Origin: Oscillibacter sp. 1-3 | Lineage (GTDB): Bacteria; Bacillota; Clostridia; Oscillospirales; Oscillospiraceae | Assembly: GCF_000403435.2 (NCBI RefSeq) | Contig: NZ_KE159703.1 | Location: 1,171,033 to 1,235,032, forward strand | Direction of reading: 5' to 3' | Length of the DNA: 64,000 nt | Part shown: piece after piece, positions 43,687 to 52,319 of the stretch | How the letters are laid out: the number at the start of each line of letters is the position of its first letter | Position numbering within the stretch: the stretch's first letter is position 1 | Notes under the pieces: model-generated | Database searches by the model: none | Seen by the model: the letters and a program-made list of their open reading frames with translations, nothing else | Told to the model about the DNA's origin: nothing | Translations under genes and position numbers: made by a program

Positions 43687-43851
43687 TGGTTCCCTTTTTT
43701 TATTTGTATAATTTTATTCATTTCAAATGGAATAAATCCAAATTTTTACCCCAATCTCCGTCACTTTTCACAATGGCACATCCACAGCCCTGGGCCGCCG
43801 CGGCAGCGGACGCCCGGCTGTTTTTAAGCGGATTTTCAGCTCGGACCGACA

Positions 43852-43907
43852 TACATTTCAAACGGGTCCGGCGGCAGTTATCTGCCGCCGGACCCGTTTG
43901 AAATGTA
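43852..43907 (-). terminator. Long hairpin after the IorAB/CoA-transferase operon
   Basis: Perfect 26-bp arms beginning TACATTTCAAACGGG, TTAT loop, 23 bp past the CoA-transferase stop. No U-run follows on the minus strand, but the stem is long and GC-rich. The remaining stretch 43687-43851 shows no gene. Confidence 0.7.
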
Positions 43908-43929
43908 CGTATTCCCGGTGCCTCCGGTA

Positions 43930-45261
43930 TTATCGTCTGTTGGAGTTCCGCCAGATCTTCTGCCGCTCGGCGGCGGCGATCAGCTCCTCCCGGAAATCCG
44001 GGTGAGCGATTGAGATGAGCCGCTCCGCCCGCTCCCAGACAGAACGGCCCGCCAGATTCACAGCTCCATATTCCGTGACAAGGTAGTAGGCCTGGCTGCG
44101 GGGATCGGTGACGATGTCTCCGCCGAAGTGAGGAAGGACGCGGGAACGGCGGACGCCGGTCTTATCTGTAAAGGAGGACGTCATACAGATAAAAGCCTTT
44201 CCCCCCTTTGACATCGCCGCGCCGGTGAGATAATCCAGCTGGCCGCCGGTTCCACTGATCTGCCGCAGTCCCGCGCTTTCAGCGCAGACCTGTCCATAGA
44301 GGTCCGCGGCGATACAGCTGTTGATGGAGATCATGTTGTCCAGCTGCGCGATAACCTCCGGCGCGTTGACGTATTCCAGCGGGGCGGCCACGACGCCGGG
44401 ATTCTGATCCACCCAGTCGTACAGCGCGCGGGACCCAAAGACAATGCCGGTCATTCCCTTGTGGCGGTGAATGTTTTTGCGGGCGTTTGTCAGCTTTCCG
44501 GCCCGGAAGAGTTCATAATAGGCGTCGCCGCACAGCTCTGTGTGCATTCCCAGGTCCTTCAAATCCGACTGGGCCAGCAGGGAGCCTACCACATTGGGCA
44601 TACCGCCGATGCCCAGCTGCAAGGCGGCGCCGGAGGGAATATGCGGAATCAGGAGCTCCGCGATCTTTCGATCCTCGTTTGTGGGCGGAGCAACCGGAAA
44701 CTGCGGCAGGGGCGCATGCTCGCCCTCCACCACATAGTCCACGTCGCTGAGGTGAATGGACTCGTCGAAGCCGCCCAGAATGCGGGGCAGGTGCTCGTTG
44801 ACCTCCAGAATGACAATATCCGCCTTTTCCAGGATGCCGCGGGCGATGCCGGAGGCGCAGGAGAGGTTGAAATACCCGTGCCTATCCATGGGAGGGACGC
44901 ACATCATGGCCACATTCACCGTGAGAAAATGCCGGTAATAGGGCACGACATTGCGAAAAATCATGGGGATATAGCTGCACTGTCCCCTGTCGCAGAGCTT
45001 TCGCTCATAGGCGGAACAGTGCCAAGAGTTGTAGGTGAAGTGCTCCCGGCCGGGATCGCACTCCACGATCCGGATCGGGCCAAAGCACAGGTTGCCCCGT
45101 ACCTTTACGTCGGTCAGCTCGTCCCTGCGCGCTGCCAGAGCCTGGTCCAGCAGGGTGGGAAAGCACACATTGGAGGTGTAATCCACCCAGTCGCCGCTTT
45201 TCACGGCCTTGACGGCCTCCTGCGGGGTCCGGAGCTTCTGCCGGTATTCTTCAAGCAGCAT
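43930..45261 (-). CDS. Acyl-CoA:acetate CoA-transferase (second copy)
   Basis: 443 residues from the ATG at 45261, placed five bases after GGAGGTGC; a GTG at 45270 lies within that site. The catalytic Glu242 (GMHTELCGDA) and glycine loops GIGGMPNVVG and [14 protein letters not shown] match the paralogue at 23045. It follows iorB by 18 bp, so the natural partner is the aryl- or acyl-acetyl-CoA made by indolepyruvate:ferredoxin oxidoreductase. CoA is passed to acetate, giving acetyl-CoA for ATP formation (inference from pathway logic). Confidence 0.88.
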   Translation of the reverse strand: MLLEEYRQKLRTPQEAVKAVKSGDWVDYTSNVCFPTLLDQALAARRDELTDVKVRGNLCFGPIRIVECDPGREHFTYNSWHCSAYERKLCDRGQCSYIPMIFRNVVPYYRHFLTVNVAMMCVPPMDRHGYFNLSCASGIARGILEKADIVILEVNEHLPRILGGFDESIHLSDVDYVVEGEHAPLPQFPVAPPTNEDRKIAELLIPHIPSGAALQLGIGGMPNVVGSLLAQSDLKDLGMHTELCGDAYYELFRAGKLTNARKNIHRHKGMTGIVFGSRALYDWVDQNPGVVAAPLEYVNAPEVIAQLDNMISINSCIAADLYGQVCAESAGLRQISGTGGQLDYLTGAAMSKGGKAFICMTSSFTDKTGVRRSRVLPHFGGDIVTDPRSQAYYLVTEYGAVNLAGRSVWERAERLISIAHPDFREELIAAAERQKIWRNSNRR

Positions 45262-45279
45262 TCTGTGCACCTCCGTTTA

Positions 45280-45852
45280 TCAAACGGCTTCCCGGCCCGC
45301 CCGGTATGCCGCCAAATTCAGCTCCAGAGATCGGGGGGGCACGGTATCGCGGATCACGGCCTCCCAATCAATGCCGTCCATCTCAAGGGCCCGCGTCATG
45401 GCGCCAAACAGCACTACGTTCATACATTTGGCATTCCCCAGGCCGATGGCAATCTGCCCGGCGTTCAGGGTAAAGCACTTAAAGTTGGCCTCCATGGCCT
45501 CCAGACAGCCCTCCGGGTACTGGCACAGCCCTGCGGCGATGGTGGAGGAGGGGATCTCATAGTCGTTGATGACGGCTGCGCCGTCGGGTTTGAGAAACGC
45601 GGCGCAGCGGACAGCCTCCATCTTCTCGAAGGCCACCACGATGTCCGCGGCGCCTTGGCCGATCACAGGGGAATAGACCTTGTCGCCCCAGTGTACCTGG
45701 GTGGAGACGCTTCCGCCCCGCTGGCTCATTCCATGGACCTCGGACATTTTCACATCGCAGCCCGCCCGCATCAGGCCCGCTGCCAGGATCTTTGCCGTAA
45801 GAATGGCTCCCTGACCGCCGACGCCTGCCAAAAGCGCACTTTTCCGTTCCAT
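45280..45852 (-). CDS. iorB: Indolepyruvate:ferredoxin oxidoreductase, beta subunit
   Basis: 190 residues from the ATG at 45852; the longer frame lies inside iorA. The gamma-type domain is clear: LLAGVGGQGAILTAKILAAGLMRAGCDVKMSEVHGMSQRGGSVSTQVHWG. Together with IorA it oxidatively decarboxylates arylpyruvates to aryl-acetyl-CoA, reducing ferredoxin, in the cytoplasm. The gene starts 2 bp after the iorA stop. Confidence 0.93.
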   Translation of the reverse strand: MERKSALLAGVGGQGAILTAKILAAGLMRAGCDVKMSEVHGMSQRGGSVSTQVHWGDKVYSPVIGQGAADIVVAFEKMEAVRCAAFLKPDGAAVINDYEIPSSTIAAGLCQYPEGCLEAMEANFKCFTLNAGQIAIGLGNAKCMNVVLFGAMTRALEMDGIDWEAVIRDTVPPRSLELNLAAYRAGREAV

Positions 45853-45854
45853 AC

Positions 45855-47609
45855 TCAGCTCTCCTTTCTGGTGATTGCGCCCACAGGACAGACCTGGGCG
45901 CAGACGGTGCAGCCTACGCACTGGGTGGGATCGATAAAGGACTTGCCGCTCTTCATCATAACAGCGGGACAGCCCACCTTCAAACACTTTCTGCAGCCGA
46001 TGCATACGCCGCTGTCCACATGGCAGAGGCCGGTGTCATGCTTGATCCGTTTAATCAGCAGGCAGGGGCGGCGGGTGATGACAGCGGCCGGCACCTGAGA
46101 GGCCAGCGCGTCGTCTATGGCCTTCTGCATGGCGGCCAGATCCTGCGGATCTACAATGATAATATTCTGATAGCCATAGGCCCTCAGCACATCCTCGATT
46201 TTGATGGCGGCAGCTGTGCCGCCCTGGAGAGTATAGCCGCTGCCGGGGTTATCCTGGTGGCCGGTCATGCCGGTGATGGAGTTATCCAGCACTACGGGAA
46301 TCATATTTCCCTGATTGTAGAGAATCTCGGCGGCGCCGGTCATGCCGCTGTGAAAAAACGTGGAGTCCCCCAGAACGCCAAAGACCTTTTTTTCAGTCTG
46401 CCCGGTCACCTTAAAGGCCTTGGACATCCCCATCCCGACGGAGAATCCGCCTCCCATGCAGACGCAGGTATCCATGGCGTTCAGCGGAGGCGCCGCGCCC
46501 AGGGTATAGCAGCCGATGTCGCCTGTAATAACAAAGTCTTTCCCCTTGGACATAGTGTAGAAAAATCCCCGGTGCGGACAGCCCGGGCACAGAGCCGGCG
46601 GCCGGGATACCGCCGATACCGGCAGCTCCTTGACCTGCGGCTTGACGCCGAATACCATCTCCCGCAGCCGCTGAGGATTCAGCTCATAAAGACGGCTGAC
46701 CAGCTCCTTTCCGGTGCAGGGGATGCCGGCGGCCTTGATCTGTTCCTCCATGAAGGGTTCCAGCTCTTCGATGATGTACAGTTTTTCCACCTTTGAGGCA
46801 AACTCCCGGATCAATTTCATTGGGAGGGGATGGGTCAGCCCCAGCTTCAAAAACGAGGTGTCCTCCGGAAAGACATCCTTGGCGTACTGATACGCGACGG
46901 ACGCGGTGATGACGCCCGCCTTGGTTCCTCTCAGCTCCATCCTGTTGAGCGGGGAGGTGCAGCCATATTCCTCCAGCGCCGCCAGATTCCGCTCTGCTTT
47001 TGGGTGATTTTCATAGGCGTTGGCGGGAGAGGAGACGAATTTCTTTTCATTCCGGCGGTAGGGAACTGCCGGGATTTCCTCCCGCGTGCCAAGGGTCACG
47101 ATGCTCTTGGAGTGAGAGACGCGCGTGGTGGTACGATACAGCACGGGCATATCAAATCGCTCGGAGATACAATAGGCCTCTTTCAGGAAGTCGATGCATT
47201 CCTGGGAGTCGGAGGGCTCTATCAGCGCCAATCGGGCGGCCTTCGCGTAATATCGGTTGTCCTGTTCATTTTGGGAGGAATGCATACTGGGATCATCGGC
47301 CGTCACTACTACAAACCCGCGGCCCACGCCGTTGTAGGCGGCGGTAAAAAGAGGATCGGCCGCCACGTTCAGACCCACATGCTTCATGGCGCACAGGCTG
47401 CGGACGCCGGCAATGGCCGCGCCATAGGCCACTTCGGCGGCGACCTTTTCGTTGGGCGCCCATTCACAGTACAGGGCGTCTTGATATTGGGGAAGATTCT
47501 CAAAGATTTCTGTGCTGGGAGTGCCGGGATAAGCGGAGCACACCTGGACGCCCGCCTCGTACGCGCCGCGGGCAATCGCTTCATTTCCGGAAAGCAGATA
47601 ACGTTCCAT
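45855..47609 (-). CDS. iorA: Indolepyruvate:ferredoxin oxidoreductase, alpha subunit
   Basis: 584 residues from the ATG at 47609 with an AAAGGTGG site. N-terminal pyrimidine-binding domain (YLLSGNEAIARGAYEAGVQVCSAYPGTPSTEIFE), TPP-binding domain with VITGDIGCYTLGAAPPLNAMDTCVCMGGG and GDSTFFHSGMTG, and two C-terminal [4Fe-4S] motifs: CIGCRKCLKVGCP and CVGCTVCAQVCP. The enzyme takes aromatic 2-oxo acids from amino acid transamination. It heads the iorA-iorB-CoA-transferase operon, divergent from LysR, with a weak -35 and TACAAT -10 (47670-47675), consistent with activation. Confidence 0.95.
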   Translation of the reverse strand: MERYLLSGNEAIARGAYEAGVQVCSAYPGTPSTEIFENLPQYQDALYCEWAPNEKVAAEVAYGAAIAGVRSLCAMKHVGLNVAADPLFTAAYNGVGRGFVVVTADDPSMHSSQNEQDNRYYAKAARLALIEPSDSQECIDFLKEAYCISERFDMPVLYRTTTRVSHSKSIVTLGTREEIPAVPYRRNEKKFVSSPANAYENHPKAERNLAALEEYGCTSPLNRMELRGTKAGVITASVAYQYAKDVFPEDTSFLKLGLTHPLPMKLIREFASKVEKLYIIEELEPFMEEQIKAAGIPCTGKELVSRLYELNPQRLREMVFGVKPQVKELPVSAVSRPPALCPGCPHRGFFYTMSKGKDFVITGDIGCYTLGAAPPLNAMDTCVCMGGGFSVGMGMSKAFKVTGQTEKKVFGVLGDSTFFHSGMTGAAEILYNQGNMIPVVLDNSITGMTGHQDNPGSGYTLQGGTAAAIKIEDVLRAYGYQNIIIVDPQDLAAMQKAIDDALASQVPAAVITRRPCLLIKRIKHDTGLCHVDSGVCIGCRKCLKVGCPAVMMKSGKSFIDPTQCVGCTVCAQVCPVGAITRKES

Positions 47610-47684
47610 CTCATTTCCACCTTTCTGCAAGCGCATTCCGCCATGGGGGACGCTTGTTTTTATGCTCCTATTGTACAAACAGAC

Positions 47685-47713
47685 TTGCAAAAATGGAAAT
47701 ATCATTGTAAAAT
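47685..47713 (+). promoter_or_regulatory. Promoter of the LysR gene
   Basis: TTGCAA (47685-47690), 17 bp, TAAAAT (47708-47713). The LysR-type dyad starts two bases later, on the transcription start, which suggests autorepression. Confidence 0.65.
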
Positions 47714-47714
47714 G

Positions 47715-47739
47715 CATCCATAAGCGTTGGTTATGGATG
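47715..47739. promoter_or_regulatory. LysR-type dyad (T-N11-A) between iorA and lysR
   Basis: CATCCATAA-GCGTTGG-TTATGGATG: perfect 9-bp arms with a 7-bp spacer, containing the T-N11-A LTTR pattern. Its centre is about 64 bp upstream of the predicted iorA start, the classic LTTR recognition position. Confidence 0.75.
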
Positions 47740-47755
47740 AGGGAGATGAATCGGC

Positions 47756-48676
47756 ATGACCATTACACAGATATTATACGTGCTGGAGACGGCGCGGCAG
47801 CATAATGTGTCCAAGGCGGCTGAGAACCTGTATGTCTCTCAGCCGGCCCTGTCCGCTCAGATCAAAAAATTGGAGGAAGAGCTGGGTTGTGAGCTGTTTC
47901 GGCGGGAGCACCAGGGCGTGTCCCTCACCGCGGCCGGCAGAACGTTTTGTGAGGCCTCCAAATCTGTGGAGGCGGCGTGGAAGAAGCTGCAGGAGGAGAC
48001 CAAATATCTGCAAAATGCCGTTTGCCGCCAGGTGCGGATCGGCGTGGGGCCCCGGGCCTTTTCCACCGGGCTGGTGGATGCGCTGATCTTTTTTTTCAAT
48101 CAGCACCCGGATACGGAGGTCGCCTTCATCACCGACAGCGGCGAGAACACGCTCGCAGCCCTGGAGAAACGGCAAATGGATCTGGCGATTGACCGCTTGC
48201 CGCCCGCTCCGCTGTTTCAGCACCAGGAGCGGTTCTCCGCCTTCACATTGCTGAAAGAGCGGCAGTGCGTGCTGCTTCCCCTGGAGGATTCGCGCTCTGG
48301 CTGGGAGAGTTTTCCCTTTCAAAAATTGCAGGGGGCAACGGTGGTGTCGGGCTCCGAAGGGTCCTTGGATGATCTGATCATGCGGGAAAACTGCCGAAAA
48401 TACGGTGTGCAGCCCGGCAGAGTCTACCGTGCGGACAATCTGGACGCGGTGATGTCTTTGATCCAGCGCGGGAAGGGCATTGCCCTGGGGCCCCGGTCCT
48501 TTGCGAGACGGTATCAAGTTGCGGCCGTCCCCGTTCTGCCCGCAACAGAAGTTGATCTCTGCCTTATCTGCCTGCGGCAGAATCAGCGGAACTCCCTTGT
48601 TGTGCGTTTGAAACGGTACCTGCACGGCTATCTGTCCGCAAACCCCATGGAAGATCATCAGGAGGGACGGAAATAA
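47756..48676 (+). CDS. LysR-family transcriptional regulator
   Basis: 306 residues. N-terminal winged helix-turn-helix MTITQILYVLETARQHNVSKAAENLYVSQPALSAQIKKLEEELGCELFRRE is a textbook LTTR start; the C-terminal periplasmic-binding-like effector domain spans about 90-295 (IGVGPRAFSTGLVDALIFFFNQHPDTEVAF). GGGAG precedes the ATG. Divergent from iorA and with a dyad between them, it very likely controls the iorAB-CoA-transferase operon in response to an aromatic or other 2-oxo acid (inference). Confidence 0.93.
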   Translation: MTITQILYVLETARQHNVSKAAENLYVSQPALSAQIKKLEEELGCELFRREHQGVSLTAAGRTFCEASKSVEAAWKKLQEETKYLQNAVCRQVRIGVGPRAFSTGLVDALIFFFNQHPDTEVAFITDSGENTLAALEKRQMDLAIDRLPPAPLFQHQERFSAFTLLKERQCVLLPLEDSRSGWESFPFQKLQGATVVSGSEGSLDDLIMRENCRKYGVQPGRVYRADNLDAVMSLIQRGKGIALGPRSFARRYQVAAVPVLPATEVDLCLICLRQNQRNSLVVRLKRYLHGYLSANPMEDHQEGRK

Positions 48677-48882
48677 AATGAGAGCTGCCAGCATGAGGAG
48701 CTGGTCAGCTCTGGAAGAAAGCGTACGCTTGTCCATAGGTTCTCCATAGGTTCAGCGGCGCTTTGACGGTTTGAAAGCAAACTCCGGCGCCCTGCCGGTA
48801 AGACCGTCCAAAATGTCCGTGCTCAAAAGCGCAAATATCCCGCCTGAGAGATGTCCGGACTTTTGGGAAATCCGGTGAGAGC

Positions 48883-49542
48883 TCAATCCGGCTTATCTGA
48901 AAAGAATCCGACGGAATTAAAAACCTCAGCCAGGCGGGAGGCAGACAGGATCTTGATGTGCCGGTAACCCAGCGAGAGGATCTTTTCCTTGGAAAAATCG
49001 TTGAGAATGCGGTTGACAGAAATCCGGTTGACCCCGGTGATGGCGGCAATCTGCTCGTGGGTATACGGGACGACGGTGCCTGAGCGCTTATAACAGGTAT
49101 ACAAAAAATATGCGATGCGTTTATTGCTCTCATGAAAATGGGAGCACAGGATATATTCATGATATAGAATAATTCGATCTATGACATGAGAGAACAGGGT
49201 TTCAAAGACCAATTCTTTAGACGGTACAACCTGCAAAAACTTTTCTGCCGAGAGTGTATAGAAGTCCAGAGGGGTGATTGCCTGCCCGTCCTGAATGATG
49301 ACGGAGTTTGGAAGAAGCGCTTCATTATATATAACGTTGTTTTCGGAAATATAAAAGAGAGTAATGTCTTCACCGTCATAGCCGGCGCAAAAGGCTCGAA
49401 TAATCCCTTTTGTAATGTACCAGAGTTCTGTTGCGGGACTCCCGCGCTCTAACAAATACTGATTTTTATCCAGGTGCCTCTCCGTGCCGTATGTCAAAAA
49501 AATATCTCGATATTGACTGGACGGACCCATGTTCTCTTCCAT
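48883..49542 (-). CDS. Crp/Fnr-family transcriptional regulator
   Basis: 219 residues. Cyclic-nucleotide-binding-type beta roll (about 20-130: YLLERGSPATELWYITKGIIRAFCAGYDGEDITLFYI), a long helix, and a C-terminal helix-turn-helix YTHEQIAAITGVNRISVNRILNDFSKEKIL. No N-terminal cysteine cluster, so it is not an oxygen-sensing FNR. The ligand is unknown. It stands alone; 48677-48882 between it and LysR holds no gene. Confidence 0.9.
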   Translation of the reverse strand: MEENMGPSSQYRDIFLTYGTERHLDKNQYLLERGSPATELWYITKGIIRAFCAGYDGEDITLFYISENNVIYNEALLPNSVIIQDGQAITPLDFYTLSAEKFLQVVPSKELVFETLFSHVIDRIILYHEYILCSHFHESNKRIAYFLYTCYKRSGTVVPYTHEQIAAITGVNRISVNRILNDFSKEKILSLGYRHIKILSASRLAEVFNSVGFFSDKPD

Positions 49543-50171
49543 TCCAATTTACACCCCTATAAAACCATGTGATTAGAATTGCGGCTGACCGAAAAAACGC
49601 TTCAATGACCGCGGAATTTGCGATAGATCACCTTATCGTTGAGCTTACAAATATCTTTTTCCCGATGGTCTGTTCACGTTTAGCGTATGTAAACAGGCCC
49701 TGATATGATACGCCCATGACATATGCAGGGCGGGATCCGCATATTTGAAACAAAGCCTGCGGATGTTCGGAGGGCGCTTTCTAAAGAGCCTGATCGACAA
49801 AAGCAATAGGTGCAATTTTCCGCAGACCGTTTGGAAGAGGCGTGTTAAACGATTTCGCTTTTGGAGATTCTCGCGCAGAGTTACTTTCACTTCTTTTATC
49901 AGCATAGCATATATTGGCGGGTTTGTCGAGAATATAAGTCGTCCATAAAACACAAAAATTTCTCCTCATATTCCCATGCCCATGTCAAAGCGGCTGTTCC
50001 CTGTTAACGGGGCGGCCGTTTTTCTTTTCGCTCCAATCATTCAAATTTCCATCAAATTGCGGCTCCTCCGCAAACGGCCAAAGGGGGAAGGGCCCCGCTG
50101 GCAGCTATACTTGCCCAGGCGGATTTTTTCGCACTGACCTGTGAAAAGGAGGATCGAGTGGAGCTAGGGCT
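49543..50171. other. Intergenic stretch, no recognised gene
   Basis: About 630 bp. Frames of up to about 100 codons exist on the minus strand (49645-49953) but have no family likeness and no ribosome site. At its right end GGAGG precedes GTGGAGCTAGGG, which could be the start of a gene cut off by repeat copy 3 a few bases later. A terminator lies at 49991-50023. Confidence 0.5.
49991..50023 (+). terminator. Intrinsic terminator facing right, without a visible gene
   Basis: CGGCTGTTCC / GGGGCGGCCG pair over 10 bp with three G-U pairs and a 8-nt loop, followed by TTTTT. A plus-strand transcript should end here, but no plus-strand gene was found in the 450 bp before it. It may belong to a lost gene or an unrecognised small RNA. 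Confidence 0.6.
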
Positions 50172-50333
50172 TAGGCCTTGTTTGAAAAAAGACGAAACGC
50201 CAAACGGTGGATCATTATCCGCCACTCTGCGTTAAATTTTCTTGCCGGGCGTTAGCCTACCTGCGAAAATTTGCCTTGATTGGCGAAAATATCTCTCGCC
50301 GTTGGGCATTCCGCCTTTTTTCAAACAAGGCCA
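50172..50333 (+). repeat. MITE-like inverted-repeat element, copy 3
   Basis: About 162 bp, same orientation as copy 2, with inverted ends GGCCTTGTTTGAAAAAAG and CTTTTTTCAAACAAGGCC. The left flank is TTAG and the right CTAG is not kept. A few short deletions relative to the other copies are visible near the left end. It marks the left border of the AT-rich sigma factor/ABC operon. Confidence 0.87.
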
Positions 50334-50457
50334 AAATGTGCCATGAGGGGTATCCGCTCTACACAAGCCTATGTGGGAAAAATTGTTTTCAAAAATATTT
50401 CAAAAACCTTGTAAGATTTTTTGAAATGCGAAGTCTTATAAGGGAGGAGGTGAGAAA

Positions 50458-50961
50458 GTGGCAGGTTCCAAAGATGAATTTGAGGAAATCTATATAAGGT
50501 ACTTTAATGATGTATTTCTCTTTCTTAAAAAGCTATCAAAAGACGAAGGTCTGGCGGAGGAGATCACAAGCGAAACATTCTTCAAAGCAATGCGCTCAAT
50601 AGATGCTTTTTGCGGCGATACAGATATTCGCGTTTGGCTTTGTCAAATTGCAAAAAACTGTTACTTTTCTCACTTGAAAAAGCAACAAGGGCTTGTAGAT
50701 ATTGATGATATTGAATTTACAGATAACATAGACACCATTGAGGAACAGATAATAAACCGAAGTGATGCTATGCGAATACATCTGCTGTTGCACAATTTAG
50801 CCGAACCATATAAGGAAGTTTTTATGCTGCGGGTTTTTGGAGAGTTGAGTTTCAAGCAAATCGCAAAAATTTTCCAAAAGACAGATAACTGGGCCTGTGT
50901 CACTTATCACCGGGCAAGAAACAAAATATCGGAACAAATGGAGGCCAATAATGAGCGATAA
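50458..50961 (+). CDS. ECF-type sigma-70 family sigma factor
   Basis: 167 residues from a GTG start with a very strong GGGAGGAGGTG site. Region 2 (DEFEEIYIRYFNDVFLFLKKLSKDEGLAEEITSETFFKAM...VWLCQIAKN) and region 4 (LHNLAEPYKEVFMLRVFGELSFKQIAKIFQKTDNWACVTYHRARNKI) are complete and nothing else is present, as in ECF factors. The anti-sigma gene starts inside its last codons. It probably directs its own operon in response to a cell-envelope signal (inference). The DNA is clearly AT-richer than the flanking catabolic genes. Confidence 0.92.
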   Translation: MAGSKDEFEEIYIRYFNDVFLFLKKLSKDEGLAEEITSETFFKAMRSIDAFCGDTDIRVWLCQIAKNCYFSHLKKQQGLVDIDDIEFTDNIDTIEEQIINRSDAMRIHLLLHNLAEPYKEVFMLRVFGELSFKQIAKIFQKTDNWACVTYHRARNKISEQMEANNER

Positions 50962-51862
50962 ATGCAATTTAATCAAAGACATACTTCCGCTTTATGTAGA
51001 AGATATGGTAAGTGCAGACACAAGGGAATTTGTTAGCAAACATCTTGAGCATTGCGCGGAGTGCCATGCGGAGTTTGAGCGTATGCAGAAAGCTACGCAT
51101 TTCATCCCTGATGCTGCCCCTGATACTGATATTGTGCCGTTAAAAAGGGTAAAGAGGGACTTATTTATCAGGCGCTTGCAGACTATTTGCTTCACGGCGA
51201 TCTTGGCCTGTGCTATCGTGACGATTATTTTCGGGATTTTGACATCACCTAAATTTTTCCCCTATTCTGATAACCTGCTCAATGTGATTGATGTCCCTGA
51301 TGGGAGCGTTATCATCACCTTTGATAGCGAGGTGACAGGGTATAGCTGTAATGAAGTGTTTGACAATAAAGCAGAAACGGCAATTTATCGCATAAATGCT
51401 TGGACTACCACTTGGGACTTACATTTGTCTAATCGAGGAAAACAAAATATGGTGATACCTTTTGACCGTGAAACTGAAATTCAGATTTTCTATGCTCAAA
51501 ATGATGGCTCCGAGGATGTACTGATCTATGGGGCAAATCAAAACACGGAAGAAAACGGCGTAACCCTGCCAAGGCTGATCCTGATGCCGTATTTCCTATT
51601 AGCTTTTCTTGCCCTACTTGTCCTTGCAATTCTACGAGTGCTATTAAGAAATAAGCAAGCAATCGCTGTTTGGATTGACAGGGCTATACCGTTCCCGATT
51701 TCCTATATGGCAGCGCAGCTTTGCACAAAAGGATTTAACTTCACGACATATTCATCGCAACGAGATTTTTGTATTATTATCCTGGTTGCTATACTGCTTT
51801 ATTTTGCAATGCTGACGGGAAAATCTCTTTATAAAGCAAAGCTGAACACTTCGAGGCGATAG
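50951..51862 (+). CDS. Anti-sigma factor with zinc-finger (zf-HC2) domain
   Basis: 303 residues from the ATG that overlaps the sigma factor stop by 11 bp, the usual coupling of sigma/anti-sigma pairs. The N-terminal motif HLEHCAECHAEF (His31, Cys35, Cys38) is the zinc-binding anti-sigma domain. A membrane span (about 79-100) leads to an outer domain, followed by more spans near the C-terminus. It should hold the sigma factor inactive until an outside stress is sensed. Confidence 0.87.
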   Translation: MSDKCNLIKDILPLYVEDMVSADTREFVSKHLEHCAECHAEFERMQKATHFIPDAAPDTDIVPLKRVKRDLFIRRLQTICFTAILACAIVTIIFGILTSPKFFPYSDNLLNVIDVPDGSVIITFDSEVTGYSCNEVFDNKAETAIYRINAWTTTWDLHLSNRGKQNMVIPFDRETEIQIFYAQNDGSEDVLIYGANQNTEENGVTLPRLILMPYFLLAFLALLVLAILRVLLRNKQAIAVWIDRAIPFPISYMAAQLCTKGFNFTTYSSQRDFCIIILVAILLYFAMLTGKSLYKAKLNTSRR

Positions 51863-51872
51863 AGGAAAAGGC

Positions 51873-52319
51873 ATGAAAAAATCTCTGTTTAGGTTAACGG
51901 ATATGTTCGAGCTAAGTATTGTATATATTTTTTGCTTTTCTCTCAATTTGCTTTTGGATTATGCAAGGGCTTTGGATTTGGACGCCTATATTCTAAAGGC
52001 TTTTTTGAAAAATTTCATTGATTACCAGCCATTGATTGTTTTGCTGTTTACATTCATTGTGATAGTGTTCCATTATCAAATGCTGGAGAGGAAAAAGACA
52101 GAAATATTTTGCAGAATACTTGTAGGCGGTACTGTGTTTAGCATCACCATTCGATATGTGCTGGACTGTCTCACAGTACTAATTTTCGTTAATCTTTTAT
52201 CGGCTTTGGTAAATCTCCATTTTGGTTTCAATTTAGCCAACAATTTTTATTTAGTCCCTATTTTTGTCACATACATACTAATCAGCGCAAGGCGGGTACG
52301 GAAATATGAAAATATTTAA
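51873..52319 (+). CDS. Four-span membrane protein, unknown family
   Basis: 148 residues with about four hydrophobic segments (ELSIVYIFCFSLNLLLDYA, PLIVLLFTFIVIVFHYQM, YVLDCLTVLIFVNLLSALV, FYLVPIFVTYILIS) and a basic cytoplasmic end. AGAGG precedes the ATG. The last 14 bp overlap the next gene. The family was not recognised; its place suggests an accessory part of the ABC transporter or a sensor for the sigma/anti-sigma pair. Confidence 0.75.
   Translation: MKKSLFRLTDMFELSIVYIFCFSLNLLLDYARALDLDAYILKAFLKNFIDYQPLIVLLFTFIVIVFHYQMLERKKTEIFCRILVGGTVFSITIRYVLDCLTVLIFVNLLSALVNLHFGFNLANNFYLVPIFVTYILISARRVRKYENI

Noticed and set aside
44461-46098. 545-codon plus-strand frame opposite the CoA-transferase and iorB
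   Set aside because: Antisense shadow of conserved genes caused by high third-position GC; no ribosome site or family likeness.
49905-49930. TTGGCGGGTTTGTCG as a fourth sigma-54 promoter
   Set aside because: The -24 part is similar, but no TTGC lies at the required distance.
50405-50457. Own ECF promoter before the sigma factor gene
   Set aside because: A weak TGTAAGA/TCTTATA dyad is visible, but no pair of boxes repeated elsewhere allowed a promoter call.
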